This document shows positions 7,675 through 16,431 of a DNA stretch of 64,000 bases, piece by piece (the first letter of the stretch is position 1; each line of letters starts with the position of its first letter). Source of the stretch: GCA-2705995 sp048267965 (GTDB taxonomy: Bacteria > Bacteroidota > Bacteroidia > Flavobacteriales_G > Salibacteraceae); assembly GCA_048267965.1 (NCBI GenBank), contig JBLWWK010000009.1, positions 1-64,000 of the forward strand, given 5' to 3'. Under the pieces are notes generated by a model. That model saw only the letters and a list, made by a program, of their open reading frames with translations, was not told the origin of the DNA and did not search any database. The position numbers and the translations under genes were made by a program.

Positions 7675-8707
7675 ATTAGTGGGTTTACTGCTTTTTGTGG
7701 GCGCTTATTTTTTTGTGGCAAGTTGTGATCAATCAGTTATAAAAGATGAGTTAACGCCATTTTCGTTGCCCATTCCCAAAGGGTTTCCAGCCATGGAAAT
7801 TCCAGACGATAATCCGCTTTCAATCGAGAAAATTGCATTGGGAAAGCAATTATTTTTCGATAAAAATTTGTCGAAGGATCGGTCTATTTCTTGCGCTTCT
7901 TGCCATTTTCAACATTTAGCTTTTAGTGATTCGGTTTCTGTTTCGGTAGGATCCGATTTACAACTCGGGTTTAGAAATGCCCCCACTTTAACCAACGTAG
8001 GGTATTTGAATAAACTCTTTCACGATGGCGGAATTCCCACTCTCGAACGCCAAGTTATGGCGCCTTTTAACGACTCACTCGAGTTTAATTTGCCCCTGCG
8101 AGAAGCCATCGAGAGAATAAAAAAAGATACGAGTTATGTGCGTCAATTTGAGTTGGTTTTTAATTCAGAACCCACCCTTTTTGGATTAACCCGAGCCATT
8201 GCTGCATACGAAAGAACACTCATTAGTGGTAACAGTCGGTACGATCAGCAGTTTTACCAAGAGAAAGATGTATTTACAGAGCAAGAATGGCGCGGGTATA
8301 GGCTGTTTGTCTCCGATTCGTTAAACTGTATTAGTTGCCACAGTGGTTTTAATTTTACCAACGAATCGTTTCAGAACAACGGCACTCAAATTGTGTATGC
8401 CGATAGCGGAAGAGCAAGAATTACCATGAAACAAATCGATAACGGTAAGTTTAAGGTTCCTACGTTGAGAAATGTGGCGGTAACAGCGCCTTATATGTAC
8501 AATGGCAATATTTCAACGCTCGATGAGGTGATTGACCATTACGCACATGGAGGTAAAAAGCACCCGAATCAAAGTAAATTAATTGTTGGTTTTTCGCTCG
8601 ATTCTTTACAAAAAGATGCTCTAAAGGCTTTTTTATACTCGTTAACCGATAGTACCTTTATCAACAATACAAACCATACATTGGGTGAACATGGAGCGAG
8701 TAAATGA
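7661..8707 (+). CDS. Di-heme cytochrome c peroxidase/MauG family protein (MbnH-like)
   Basis: A 348-residue lipoprotein-like exported enzyme (SC at 21-22) with two CxxCH heme c sites, C78-A-S-C81-H82 and C223-I-S-C226-H227, the spacing of bacterial cytochrome c peroxidases and MauG. The conserved FRNAPTL follows the first heme, and PTLRNV with PYMYNG lies after the second. The tyrosine in PYMYNG takes the place where MauG-type enzymes use Tyr rather than Met as heme ligand. Together with the adjacent MbnP-like gene this points to an MbnH-type protein-modifying oxidase rather than a simple H2O2-scavenging peroxidase. The gene overlaps both neighbours and is part of a three-gene unit. Confidence 0.86.
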   Translation: MPSSKLVGLLLFVGAYFFVASCDQSVIKDELTPFSLPIPKGFPAMEIPDDNPLSIEKIALGKQLFFDKNLSKDRSISCASCHFQHLAFSDSVSVSVGSDLQLGFRNAPTLTNVGYLNKLFHDGGIPTLERQVMAPFNDSLEFNLPLREAIERIKKDTSYVRQFELVFNSEPTLFGLTRAIAAYERTLISGNSRYDQQFYQEKDVFTEQEWRGYRLFVSDSLNCISCHSGFNFTNESFQNNGTQIVYADSGRARITMKQIDNGKFKVPTLRNVAVTAPYMYNGNISTLDEVIDHYAHGGKKHPNQSKLIVGFSLDSLQKDALKAFLYSLTDSTFINNTNHTLGEHGASK

Positions 8708-9518
8708 GGTGATTTCTGCCGGTAACGGAAAACCAATTTCGATTGATTATCGAATTCCGAAAAACGCAGTGCATGCTCCGTTGGTTATTTTCTTACACGG
8801 TTTTAAAGGGTTTAAAGATTGGGGTCATTTTAACGCCATAGCCGATTGGTTTGTAGAAAATGGAATTGGTTGGGTAAAATTCAACTTTAGCATGAATGGA
8901 ACCACCCCTGAGCAGCCCACCGATTTTGCCGATTTAGAAGCATTCGGAAATAATACCTTTAGTCAAGAAGTAGCCGATACCAAAGCCGTAATTTCTTGGG
9001 TAGAAGAAAACCTAAAAGGCAAGTATCATCCGGGGCAAATTAATTTGGTGGGGCACAGTAGAGGTGGAGGAATCGCTTTGTTGGTGGCTGCAACTGATTT
9101 ACGCGTTCATAAACTCATCACTTGGGCCAGTGTGTGTAATTTCGAAAAACGTTTTTCTGCACAGCAGTTTGAAGAATGGAAGCAAAACGGAGTTATCTAC
9201 ATTTTAAATGGCCGAACGAAGCAAAACATGCCATTGTACAAAGTAATTTGGGACGATTATCTAGAAAATATAGATCAGTTAAGCATCGAAAAAGCGGCCA
9301 AACAACTCCGTAAACCTTACTTAATAATTCATGGAGAGATGGATCCTACCGTGCCGTACCTAGAGGCGAAACAGTTGCAACAATGGACGGGAGCAACGCT
9401 TGACTTACTACCGAGTGCTGATCATGTTTTTGGCGGCAAACACCCTTATACCGAAGAGAAATTACCTAAAGAAACGCTGCAATTGCTCGAAATTACAAGG
9501 CGTTTTATAAAAAGCTAA
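8691..9518 (+). CDS. Alpha/beta hydrolase
   Basis: A 275-residue cytoplasmic alpha/beta hydrolase of the dienelactone hydrolase/prolyl-oligopeptidase-like group. The oxyanion loop is LHGFKGFKDW near residue 36, the nucleophile elbow is GHSRGG with S123, the acid is D218 in GEMDPTVP and the histidine is H245 in ADHVF. I prefer the ATG at 8691 to a GTG two codons upstream. It overlaps the end of the di-heme gene by 17 nt, so it is probably co-transcribed, although no biochemical link is evident. Its 3' end overlaps the convergent tsaD by 4 nt. Substrate unknown. Confidence 0.86.
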   Translation: MERVNEVISAGNGKPISIDYRIPKNAVHAPLVIFLHGFKGFKDWGHFNAIADWFVENGIGWVKFNFSMNGTTPEQPTDFADLEAFGNNTFSQEVADTKAVISWVEENLKGKYHPGQINLVGHSRGGGIALLVAATDLRVHKLITWASVCNFEKRFSAQQFEEWKQNGVIYILNGRTKQNMPLYKVIWDDYLENIDQLSIEKAAKQLRKPYLIIHGEMDPTVPYLEAKQLQQWTGATLDLLPSADHVFGGKHPYTEEKLPKETLQLLEITRRFIKS

Positions 9519-10540
9519 AGGTGCAACCTAGCAGAAGGAGCCGAACTCAACGCTGCAAAATCTTTTCTTAAATATTTAAAATACCCAGCAATGGCAATCA
9601 TAGCGGCATTGTCTGTACAGTACTCAAATTTGGGTACAAAAACTTTCCAACCGTGAGAGTTCACGTGTGCTTCTAGCGTTTGGCGTAAAGCCGAGTTGGC
9701 AGATACTCCGCCAGCAATGGCAATTTCTCGGATTTCTGTATTCTTTGCAGCCGCTTCTAACTTTTTAAACAGCGTAGAAACAATGGTATGCTGGGCACTG
9801 GCGCATAAATCGTTGAGGTTTTCTTCGATAAAATGTGGGTTTTCGTCAACGCCTTTTTGAACCGTGTAGAGAAACGAAGTTTTAAATCCGCTGAAGCTAA
9901 AATTGTAATCGTTGTTAGCGGCAATACCGAATTGAAAGGCGGTGGGATTCCCACTTTTTGCGTGCTGATCAATCAAGGGGCCACCTGGGTAAGGTAATCC
10001 TAAAATTTTGGCCACTTTATCAAAAGCTTCTCCGGCTGCATCGTCTTTGGTTTCACCAAGTATTTCGAAATCGAAGTAATCAGTGATTTTTACAATTTGG
10101 GTATGTCCGCCACTTACGGTCAAACACAAAAAGGGGAATTGAGGCGAATCATTTTTTTCGTCTTTTTCTTGAATAAAATGCGCCAAAATATGGCCGTGCA
10201 TGTGATTGATTTCAATCAACGGAATACCTAGCCCAGCACTCATCGATTTGGCAAAAGAACTCCCCACAATTAAAGAGCCCATTAAGCCAGGGCCTTGAGT
10301 GTAGGCTATGGCCGACAAATCTTTCTTAGTAACGCCCGCCTTTTTAAGGGCCAAATCAACAACCGGAATAATGTTTTTTTGGTGCTCGCGAGAAGCCAAT
10401 TCTGGCACTACACCTCCATATTCTTGATGAACATCTTGGTTCGCAATTACGTTGGCATGTTTAATGCCATCGATAATTACCGATGCAGAAGTATCGTCAC
10501 ACGAAGACTCTATGCCTAAAATAACGGTTCGGTGTGCCAT
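9515..10540 (-). CDS. tsaD: tRNA N6-adenosine threonylcarbamoyltransferase
   Basis: A 341-residue Kae1/TsaD protein, full length. It transfers the threonylcarbamoyl group to A37 of ANN-decoding tRNAs together with TsaB and TsaE. Signatures: GIESSCDDTS at 9-18, the metal-binding NHMHGH (H113, H117), SGGHTQ in the middle, GEAFDKVAKILGLPYPGGP, and near the C terminus AGGVSANS and DNAAMIA. The ATG at 10540 lies back-to-back with the tamB promoter, so the two genes diverge from a region of about 40 nt. The stop overlaps the convergent hydrolase gene. Confidence 0.96.
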   Translation of the reverse strand: MAHRTVILGIESSCDDTSASVIIDGIKHANVIANQDVHQEYGGVVPELASREHQKNIIPVVDLALKKAGVTKKDLSAIAYTQGPGLMGSLIVGSSFAKSMSAGLGIPLIEINHMHGHILAHFIQEKDEKNDSPQFPFLCLTVSGGHTQIVKITDYFDFEILGETKDDAAGEAFDKVAKILGLPYPGGPLIDQHAKSGNPTAFQFGIAANNDYNFSFSGFKTSFLYTVQKGVDENPHFIEENLNDLCASAQHTIVSTLFKKLEAAAKNTEIREIAIAGGVSANSALRQTLEAHVNSHGWKVFVPKFEYCTDNAAMIAIAGYFKYLRKDFAALSSAPSARLHL

Positions 10541-10545
10541 TTTCG

Positions 10546-10553
10546 TAGTTTTG
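10546..10553 (+). promoter_or_regulatory. -7 box of tamB
   Basis: TAGTTTTG, 29 nt before the TTG codons at 10583 and 10586. Its position excludes the GTG at 10532 as start, since that codon would lie upstream of transcription initiation. Confidence 0.6.
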
Positions 10554-10582
10554 CACGTTTAGTTAGAAAATCAATTAAAAAC

Positions 10583-13500
10583 TTGTTGAAGGCAAATATC
10601 AGAAAAGTACGCAAAGTAGCGCTGTACGGTTTACTTGGCTTGTTCTTATTTACTTTAACCCTGCGAATTCTTATCGGAATTCCAGCGGTGCAAACCAAAG
10701 TGACTTCTTGGTTGGTAGAGTACTTAAGAAGCGAGTACCAAATTGTAGCGTCTATTGATGCGGTAGATATTGAGTGGATCGACAAAATTGGTCTTAACGG
10801 AGTGTATCTAGAAGATCACCAGCAAGACACATTAGCGTACATTGGTGAGCTTCGTATTTCGGTGGGCGAGTTGGTATTTTCTGATGTTACCGAATTAGAT
10901 TTTCCCACTGTAGAATTGAGAAACGGACTGTTCAATCTGAAAAATTACCAGGGCGATACACTCACCAATTTAGATGTTTTTATTCGCAAATTAGGAACGA
11001 GTGAGTCTACAGATACTACCTCTTCTTCGCTGAAAATATCGGCTAACGGTTTAGAATTGAGTAATTTTTCTTTCCGTTATATCGATGAAAATGTAGAAAG
11101 AGATGAAAATCAGATAGATTGGAGTCATCTTAACCTGACCAAAATCTTCGCTGACTTTTCAGACATCACTGTGGTAAACGATACCATTGATGCGCACATT
11201 CATCAGCTGGCCTGTAAAGACCATTCTGGGTTTGAGTTAAAACGGTTTGAAGGATTGGCCCATTTTAGTCCGTTGGCTACTCAAGTAGAAGATTTGGTTA
11301 TCGAAACCAACGAGAGTTATCTAGCTCTACAACTTGATTTTCAATACGATTCGATCGGTTCCTACAGTGATTTTTTAGAAGAAGTTGCTATGCGATTAAC
11401 CTTAGAATCGGTGAACTTGCAAATGGATGACCTCGGCTATTTTTCGTCAGATTTAAAAGGTTGGAACCAAGTAATAAAAGCAGAAGGAAAAGCCAGAGGA
11501 ACGGTGAGCAATTTAACCTTGCGCAATTTCTTATTAGGCTACGGAAAAAGTTCGAAAATTAGAGGAAACTTCGAGCTAAACGGCTTGCCGAACATCGAAG
11601 AAACGTTTATTGTACTGAATGTTAAAGAATTGAGCACCAACGCCACCGATATCGAAACATTTCCAGATTTTGAGTTTCCGTTACAGGCGAGTCATCGTTT
11701 AGAAATGCCAGACGAAGTAGCGCAACTTGAGCAAATCGATTTTAAAGGTTCGTTTACAGGATTTATCAACGATTTTGTGGCATACGGAACGTTTAACACA
11801 GGGCTAGGAAGTGTAAAAACCGATTTAAATGTAGAGAACAAAGAAGCGCAAAATACGCTGGCTTATACCGGAAAACTGAGCACTCAACGTTTTAACTTAG
11901 GAAAACTGCTGAAAAGTGAAGAAATGTTGGGGAAAACCACTTTCGATTTAACGGTTTCGGGTGAAGGATTAGACTTTGAAACCATGTCGGCCGAGTTAAA
12001 AGGAGATGTAAAATCAATTTACCTCAATAAATACAACTACAATAATATTGCTATAAATGGTTCTGTAAATCAGCGCATTATTGCGGGCGATTTGTCATTG
12101 AAAGATCCTAACGGAGCATTTCAGTTCGATGGAACCATCGATCTTTCTGGTGAGCTTCCTAAAATGCAATTTTCAGCTTCGGCCGATAGTATTGCTCTAC
12201 ATCCGCTTCACCTTTCTACCCGCGATACCAATGCCGTTTTAAGCACCAATCTTGAAGTAAATTTAGAGGGTAATTCGGTAAACAACATTGTAGGAACCGC
12301 TTCACTTCTGGGTTTAGAGTATTACGAAAAAGGAAAACTTTACCGTTTAGATTCGGCCGAACTGGCAGGATTAAATACACCAAAAGGAAGAAAACTCGCC
12401 ATCAGCACCGATAATATTTCGGGTTTTGTAGAAGGGGAGTTTAACACCGTAGAATTGCCCAATAATGTGCAATACATGACACAATTCTTGTTTCCTTCTT
12501 TGTTTAGCGAAGAAATTCAGAAGCCGAAAAGTCGAGATATTTTCGATTTAGAACTAACCATCGGAAGAAAAAGCCAATTAATTGGACTATTGGTTCCTAC
12601 CATTGAACTGAAAGAAGATGTGCATTTATCGATGAACTTAAATTCTGAATTGCGCGTGCTCGATTTACAACTGAATACGCAACAGATTACAGTAGCCGGA
12701 ATCGCATTTTCTCAACCTAATTTGGCATTTCATACTGAAAACGATGCCCTCGATTTAACATTTACCACGCAAAAAGGAGCTCTTTCAGAAACAAGTTTTA
12801 TAGAAAACTTTGACTTGAATGCACGCGCAACCAACAATGGGGTAGATGTTGACATTGATTGGAAAAACGAAAATTCAAGCAAATCGTTTGATGGAGATAT
12901 TCACCTAAGAGGCGATATTTTAGACCCCACTCATTATGCTCTTTCTTTTAATGATTCGAAATTTAAATTGGCCGATACGTTGTGGACTTTCCAAGACAGC
13001 AACAAAATAGAGTGGAAAGCGGATACGCTGATGGTGAAAGATTTTAAGCTGAGTAACGCTGAGAGTAGTCTGTATGTAAACGGTGAAATATCGAAAGATT
13101 CTCTGGCGGTAATGACCGTAGATTTACAAGAGTTTCAATTGGCTTATTTAAATCCTTTTATAGAAGAAACAGGCTTTACTTTTAATGGAGTTTTAGATGG
13201 AAAAACCGAATTTTCATCGGTTTATACCAATTTGATTCTCACAGCCGATAATGAGTTTAAAAACTTGGTAATCAATAATCAAGAAATTGGTTCAGGAACA
13301 ATTTCGTCTACCTTCGATAACCAAAAAGAAAAACTATCACTCGATGGAGATTTATATGCCAATGGGGCAAAAACCATTGGTTTTCACGGGTGGTATAAAC
13401 CCAAAGAGAAGAAAAACAACATTGATTTAACGGTTACGCTCGAGAAATTTATGCTCGAAATATTAAACCCCATTTTAGAAGAAAATGTAGTTTTTCAACA

Positions 13501-15145
13501 AGGAAGCATAAGCGGTAAAGTATCAATTGATGGCGAAATTGAGCAACCTCAATTGAGTGGTGGTTTTTACACCGATCAAGTAAAAACCCACATTATTTAC
13601 CTAAACACAGTGTATAGCATCGATAAGCAATACTTCAAAATTAGACCCGATTGGTTTGGTGCCGATGTACTCACCTTGGTAGATGCTAAAGGCAACGAGG
13701 CGCATGCCAATATTACCATTGCTCACGAGAATTTCGAAAACCTCAACTTCGATATTTTCTTGTACGATTTAAACCAGTTTACTGTTTTAAACACCCAAGA
13801 AGGAAACGGTGAAATGTATTACGGAAACGCCTATTTATCTGGGTATGCTAGTGTTTCGGGCTCTCAAGATAACTTGCAAATTGAAGGTAGCTTGCAAACA
13901 GGCAAAAACACGTATTTGGCAATTCCGCTAGATGGACCAGAAGATGCTGAAGATACTCCGTTTATTGTTTTTGTAGGATCCGAAGAGAAACAAGAAATTA
14001 ATTACCAAGACCAACTCGATTTAACCGGAATTCAAATGAATTTCGATTTTGACATTACGCCAGACGCTAAAGTGGAAATCATTTTTGATAAAACAGTTGG
14101 TGATGTAATCACAGCACAGGGTACAGGTGATTTAAGCCTAGAGATAAATACCAACGGAACTTTTAACATGTTTGGTTCTTACGAAATGCAAAAAGGACAG
14201 TATTTGTTTACCCTCGAAAACATTATAAACAAACGTTTTGATGTTTTACAAGGCGGAACCATTAATTGGAAGGGAGACCCGTATGAAGGGCGAATCGATA
14301 TGCGAACCGAATACAGTTTGCGAACTACACTGTATAACTTAAACATCAGTGCTGCGCTCGATTCAAATGCTATGAAACAACGGATTCCAGTAAGTTTATT
14401 TCTCGACTTAGATGGAAATTATACGGATCCTACCATTTCGTTCTCTTTTGGTTTGCCATCTAATTATGCCGAAGTAGAAAGTATTCTCAATAACCTAGAA
14501 GAAGGTGAGAAAAACAAACAAGCTTTTACCTTATTGGTATTAAATAGTTTTTTACCCATCACCGGAGGAACGGGATCGGCTCCTACCAGTAACGCTTTAG
14601 GAAAAAGTTCGTCTGAGTTCTTATCGAATCAATTAAGCAATTGGCTATCGCAGATTAGTGACGATTTTGATGTAGGGGTAAATTATCGCCCAGGAGATAA
14701 TATTAGCAGTGATGAAGTAGAAGTGGCCCTTTCTACGCAGTTGTTTAACGATCGGGTTTCTATCGAAGGTAATTTCGGGGTGCAGGGCAGCGACCAAAGT
14801 GCCACAACTTCTACCGATGATAATTTTATTGGTGATTTCCAATTGGAGTATAAAATAAGCGAAGACGGAAAGCTGCGCGGTAAAATGTACAACGAAACCA
14901 ATGCGAACGATTTGGTAAACCAAAACCAATCTCGCTATACGCAAGGTGTAGGTGTTTTGTATCAAGAACAGTTTAATACTTGGGCGGGCTTTTGGTGTAG
15001 AGTGAGTCAGCGTTTTGTGCCAAAAGCAGAAAGAGACGAGCAAGCTTGTGTTGAACTCGAGCGTAAAAAACTACTCGAAAAGCGCGAAGAAAAAGCCCGA
15101 AAAGAAGAAGAGCTAGAACCGTTAGAAAATAATCAACAGAACTAG
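10583..15145 (+). CDS. tamB: TamB-like translocation/assembly module protein (DUF490)
   Basis: A roughly 1520-residue AsmA/TamB superfamily protein. An N-terminal transmembrane helix (VALYGLLGLFLFTLTLRIL) anchors a long repetitive beta-strand body predicted to span the periplasm, and the conserved TamB/DUF490 domain fills the last 400 residues (FGSYEMQKGQYLFTLENI, INWKGDPYEGRID). A charged tail rich in E, K and R ends the protein. TamB-like proteins move phospholipids between membranes and help assemble outer-membrane proteins, in Bacteroidetes without a standard TamA. The start is TTG at 10583 or 10586, chosen because the -7 box lies between it and the upstream GTG. One exact dispersed 9-mer sits at 12593. 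Confidence 0.86.
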   Translation: MLKANIRKVRKVALYGLLGLFLFTLTLRILIGIPAVQTKVTSWLVEYLRSEYQIVASIDAVDIEWIDKIGLNGVYLEDHQQDTLAYIGELRISVGELVFSDVTELDFPTVELRNGLFNLKNYQGDTLTNLDVFIRKLGTSESTDTTSSSLKISANGLELSNFSFRYIDENVERDENQIDWSHLNLTKIFADFSDITVVNDTIDAHIHQLACKDHSGFELKRFEGLAHFSPLATQVEDLVIETNESYLALQLDFQYDSIGSYSDFLEEVAMRLTLESVNLQMDDLGYFSSDLKGWNQVIKAEGKARGTVSNLTLRNFLLGYGKSSKIRGNFELNGLPNIEETFIVLNVKELSTNATDIETFPDFEFPLQASHRLEMPDEVAQLEQIDFKGSFTGFINDFVAYGTFNTGLGSVKTDLNVENKEAQNTLAYTGKLSTQRFNLGKLLKSEEMLGKTTFDLTVSGEGLDFETMSAELKGDVKSIYLNKYNYNNIAINGSVNQRIIAGDLSLKDPNGAFQFDGTIDLSGELPKMQFSASADSIALHPLHLSTRDTNAVLSTNLEVNLEGNSVNNIVGTASLLGLEYYEKGKLYRLDSAELAGLNTPKGRKLAISTDNISGFVEGEFNTVELPNNVQYMTQFLFPSLFSEEIQKPKSRDIFDLELTIGRKSQLIGLLVPTIELKEDVHLSMNLNSELRVLDLQLNTQQITVAGIAFSQPNLAFHTENDALDLTFTTQKGALSETSFIENFDLNARATNNGVDVDIDWKNENSSKSFDGDIHLRGDILDPTHYALSFNDSKFKLADTLWTFQDSNKIEWKADTLMVKDFKLSNAESSLYVNGEISKDSLAVMTVDLQEFQLAYLNPFIEETGFTFNGVLDGKTEFSSVYTNLILTADNEFKNLVINNQEIGSGTISSTFDNQKEKLSLDGDLYANGAKTIGFHGWYKPKEKKNNIDLTVTLEKFMLEILNPILEENVVFQQGSISGKVSIDGEIEQPQLSGGFYTDQVKTHIIYLNTVYSIDKQYFKIRPDWFGADVLTLVDAKGNEAHANITIAHENFENLNFDIFLYDLNQFTVLNTQEGNGEMYYGNAYLSGYASVSGSQDNLQIEGSLQTGKNTYLAIPLDGPEDAEDTPFIVFVGSEEKQEINYQDQLDLTGIQMNFDFDITPDAKVEIIFDKTVGDVITAQGTGDLSLEINTNGTFNMFGSYEMQKGQYLFTLENIINKRFDVLQGGTINWKGDPYEGRIDMRTEYSLRTTLYNLNISAALDSNAMKQRIPVSLFLDLDGNYTDPTISFSFGLPSNYAEVESILNNLEEGEKNKQAFTLLVLNSFLPITGGTGSAPTSNALGKSSSEFLSNQLSNWLSQISDDFDVGVNYRPGDNISSDEVEVALSTQLFNDRVSIEGNFGVQGSDQSATTSTDDNFIGDFQLEYKISEDGKLRGKMYNETNANDLVNQNQSRYTQGVGVLYQEQFNTWAGFWCRVSQRFVPKAERDEQACVELERKKLLEKREEKARKEEELEPLENNQQN

Positions 15146-15167
15146 CTCAACTCGTAAATATTTCAAA

Positions 15168-15194
15168 AGCTCAGCGTTATAAAAAGGCTAAGCT
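15168..15194. terminator. Bidirectional terminator between tamB and ribB
   Basis: AGCTCAGC pairs with GCTAAGCT with one C-A mismatch on the plus strand, which is a T-G wobble on the minus strand. T-rich tails follow on both sides. It serves the convergent ends of tamB and ribB. Confidence 0.6.
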
Positions 15195-15214
15195 CATTTT
15201 TGTTCTTTTCTGCA

Positions 15215-16336
15215 TTAATTGGTTTGCAACGGCACGTGTTCTACCACTTCTAAACCGTAACCAATTAACCCCGTTCTTTTAGTAGAAGCATTCGAAAGCA
15301 ACCTCATTTTGCTCACATTTAAATCGCGCAAAATTTGAGCACCAATTCCGTAATCTCTTGGGTCCATCTTTTTGGTTTGCAATTTGGCTTCGATATGATC
15401 TAAGCCTTCTTTTTCTACCTGTTGGGCAGTCATACCAAATTCGCGTTCTTGACTTTGAGTCATAAATACCACCACACCTTTATCGTTTTCGATTTGGCGG
15501 ATGGCCGCATGCAACTGTTTGCCAGCAATTAATCGAAAAGAACTGTCTAAACTTCCTTTCACAAAGCTACTGTGAACACGCACCATTACAGGTTCATCAA
15601 TTTCCCAAGAACCACTTACCAGCGCAATGTGCTTTTCGTTGGTAGTAGTTTGGTTATAACCCACAACGCGGTAAGGTTTACCTTCGTAAGAAATCTCTTC
15701 TTCAAACGTTCGGTAAATAAGTGATTCGTTCATCATTCGATACGCTACCAAATCTTCGATCGAAATAATTTTGAGGTCAAATTTCTCAGCAATTTCAACC
15801 AATTGAGGTAAACGAGCCATGGTTCCATCCTCGTTCATAATTTCAACAATAACTCCCGCAGGCGTAAAACCCGCTAAACGCGCTAAATCCACCGCAGCTT
15901 CTGTATGTCCGGTTCTTCTTAATACACCGCCATCTTTTGCTATTAACGGAAAAATATGGCCGGGCATTCCTAAATCGGCTTTTGGTGTAGCATCGTTTAC
16001 CAATGCTTTTATGGTTCTAGCGCGGTCTTGAGCAGAAATACCAGTAGTGTTACCGCCCGTTAATAAATCTACCGAAACGGTAAAAGCTGTTCCCATGGGG
16101 TCGGTATTGTTGCCCACCATAGGGTCTAAGCCCAACTGTTTGCATCGGTTTTCAAGAAGAGGCGTACAGATTAAACCTCTACCGTGTGTGGCCATAAAAT
16201 TGACCAATTCGGGAGTGATTGCTTCGGCAGCAGCAACAAAATCACCTTCATTTTCGCGGTTTTCATCATCAACAACAATGACTAATTTGCCGTTTTTAAT
16301 GTCCTCAATCGCTTCTTCTATTTTATTTAATTGCAT
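15215..16336 (-). CDS. ribB: 3,4-dihydroxy-2-butanone 4-phosphate synthase with degenerate GTP cyclohydrolase II domain
   Basis: A 373-residue RibBA-type protein of riboflavin synthesis. The N-terminal 200 residues are a complete DHBP synthase (DDENRENEGDF, ATHGRGLIC, TGISAQDRA, GHTEAAVDLA) that makes the four-carbon unit from ribulose 5-phosphate. The C-terminal domain has the GTP cyclohydrolase II outline, but where active enzymes have the zinc cysteines of the RCDC region it reads VRVHSSFVKGSLDSSF, with no cysteine. The second activity is therefore probably lost, as also seen in other flavobacterial homologues, and a separate RibA is expected elsewhere. The ATG at 16336 lies 20 nt after a perfect -7 box; a longer frame upstream lies outside the transcript. 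Confidence 0.92.
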   Translation of the reverse strand: MQLNKIEEAIEDIKNGKLVIVVDDENRENEGDFVAAAEAITPELVNFMATHGRGLICTPLLENRCKQLGLDPMVGNNTDPMGTAFTVSVDLLTGGNTTGISAQDRARTIKALVNDATPKADLGMPGHIFPLIAKDGGVLRRTGHTEAAVDLARLAGFTPAGVIVEIMNEDGTMARLPQLVEIAEKFDLKIISIEDLVAYRMMNESLIYRTFEEEISYEGKPYRVVGYNQTTTNEKHIALVSGSWEIDEPVMVRVHSSFVKGSLDSSFRLIAGKQLHAAIRQIENDKGVVVFMTQSQEREFGMTAQQVEKEGLDHIEAKLQTKKMDPRDYGIGAQILRDLNVSKMRLLSNASTKRTGLIGYGLEVVEHVPLQTN

Positions 16337-16356
16337 GGCTTCTAATTTCAGGTGTG

Positions 16357-16364
16357 CAAAAGTA
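16357..16364 (-). promoter_or_regulatory. -7 box of ribB
   Basis: TACTTTTG on the minus strand, 20 nt before the ATG at 16336; it decides that start. No FMN riboswitch-like sequence is present in the leader. Confidence 0.68.
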
Positions 16365-16419
16365 CTCATTCTAATGAGTAACCACTGAGGTATCGGTTGG
16401 TTTACATATTTATTAGCAA

Positions 16420-16427
16420 TACATTCG
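16420..16427 (+). promoter_or_regulatory. -7-like box 4 nt before the TPR gene start
   Basis: TACATTCG, one base from TAnnTTTG, ends 4 nt before the ATG at 16432, which predicts a leaderless mRNA. Confidence 0.45.
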
Positions 16428-16431
16428 AACA

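Noticed and set aside
15215..16400. FMN riboswitch upstream of ribB, ribH or ribD
   Set aside because: The leaders are only about 15-25 nt from the -7 boxes and contain no RFN-like conserved blocks.
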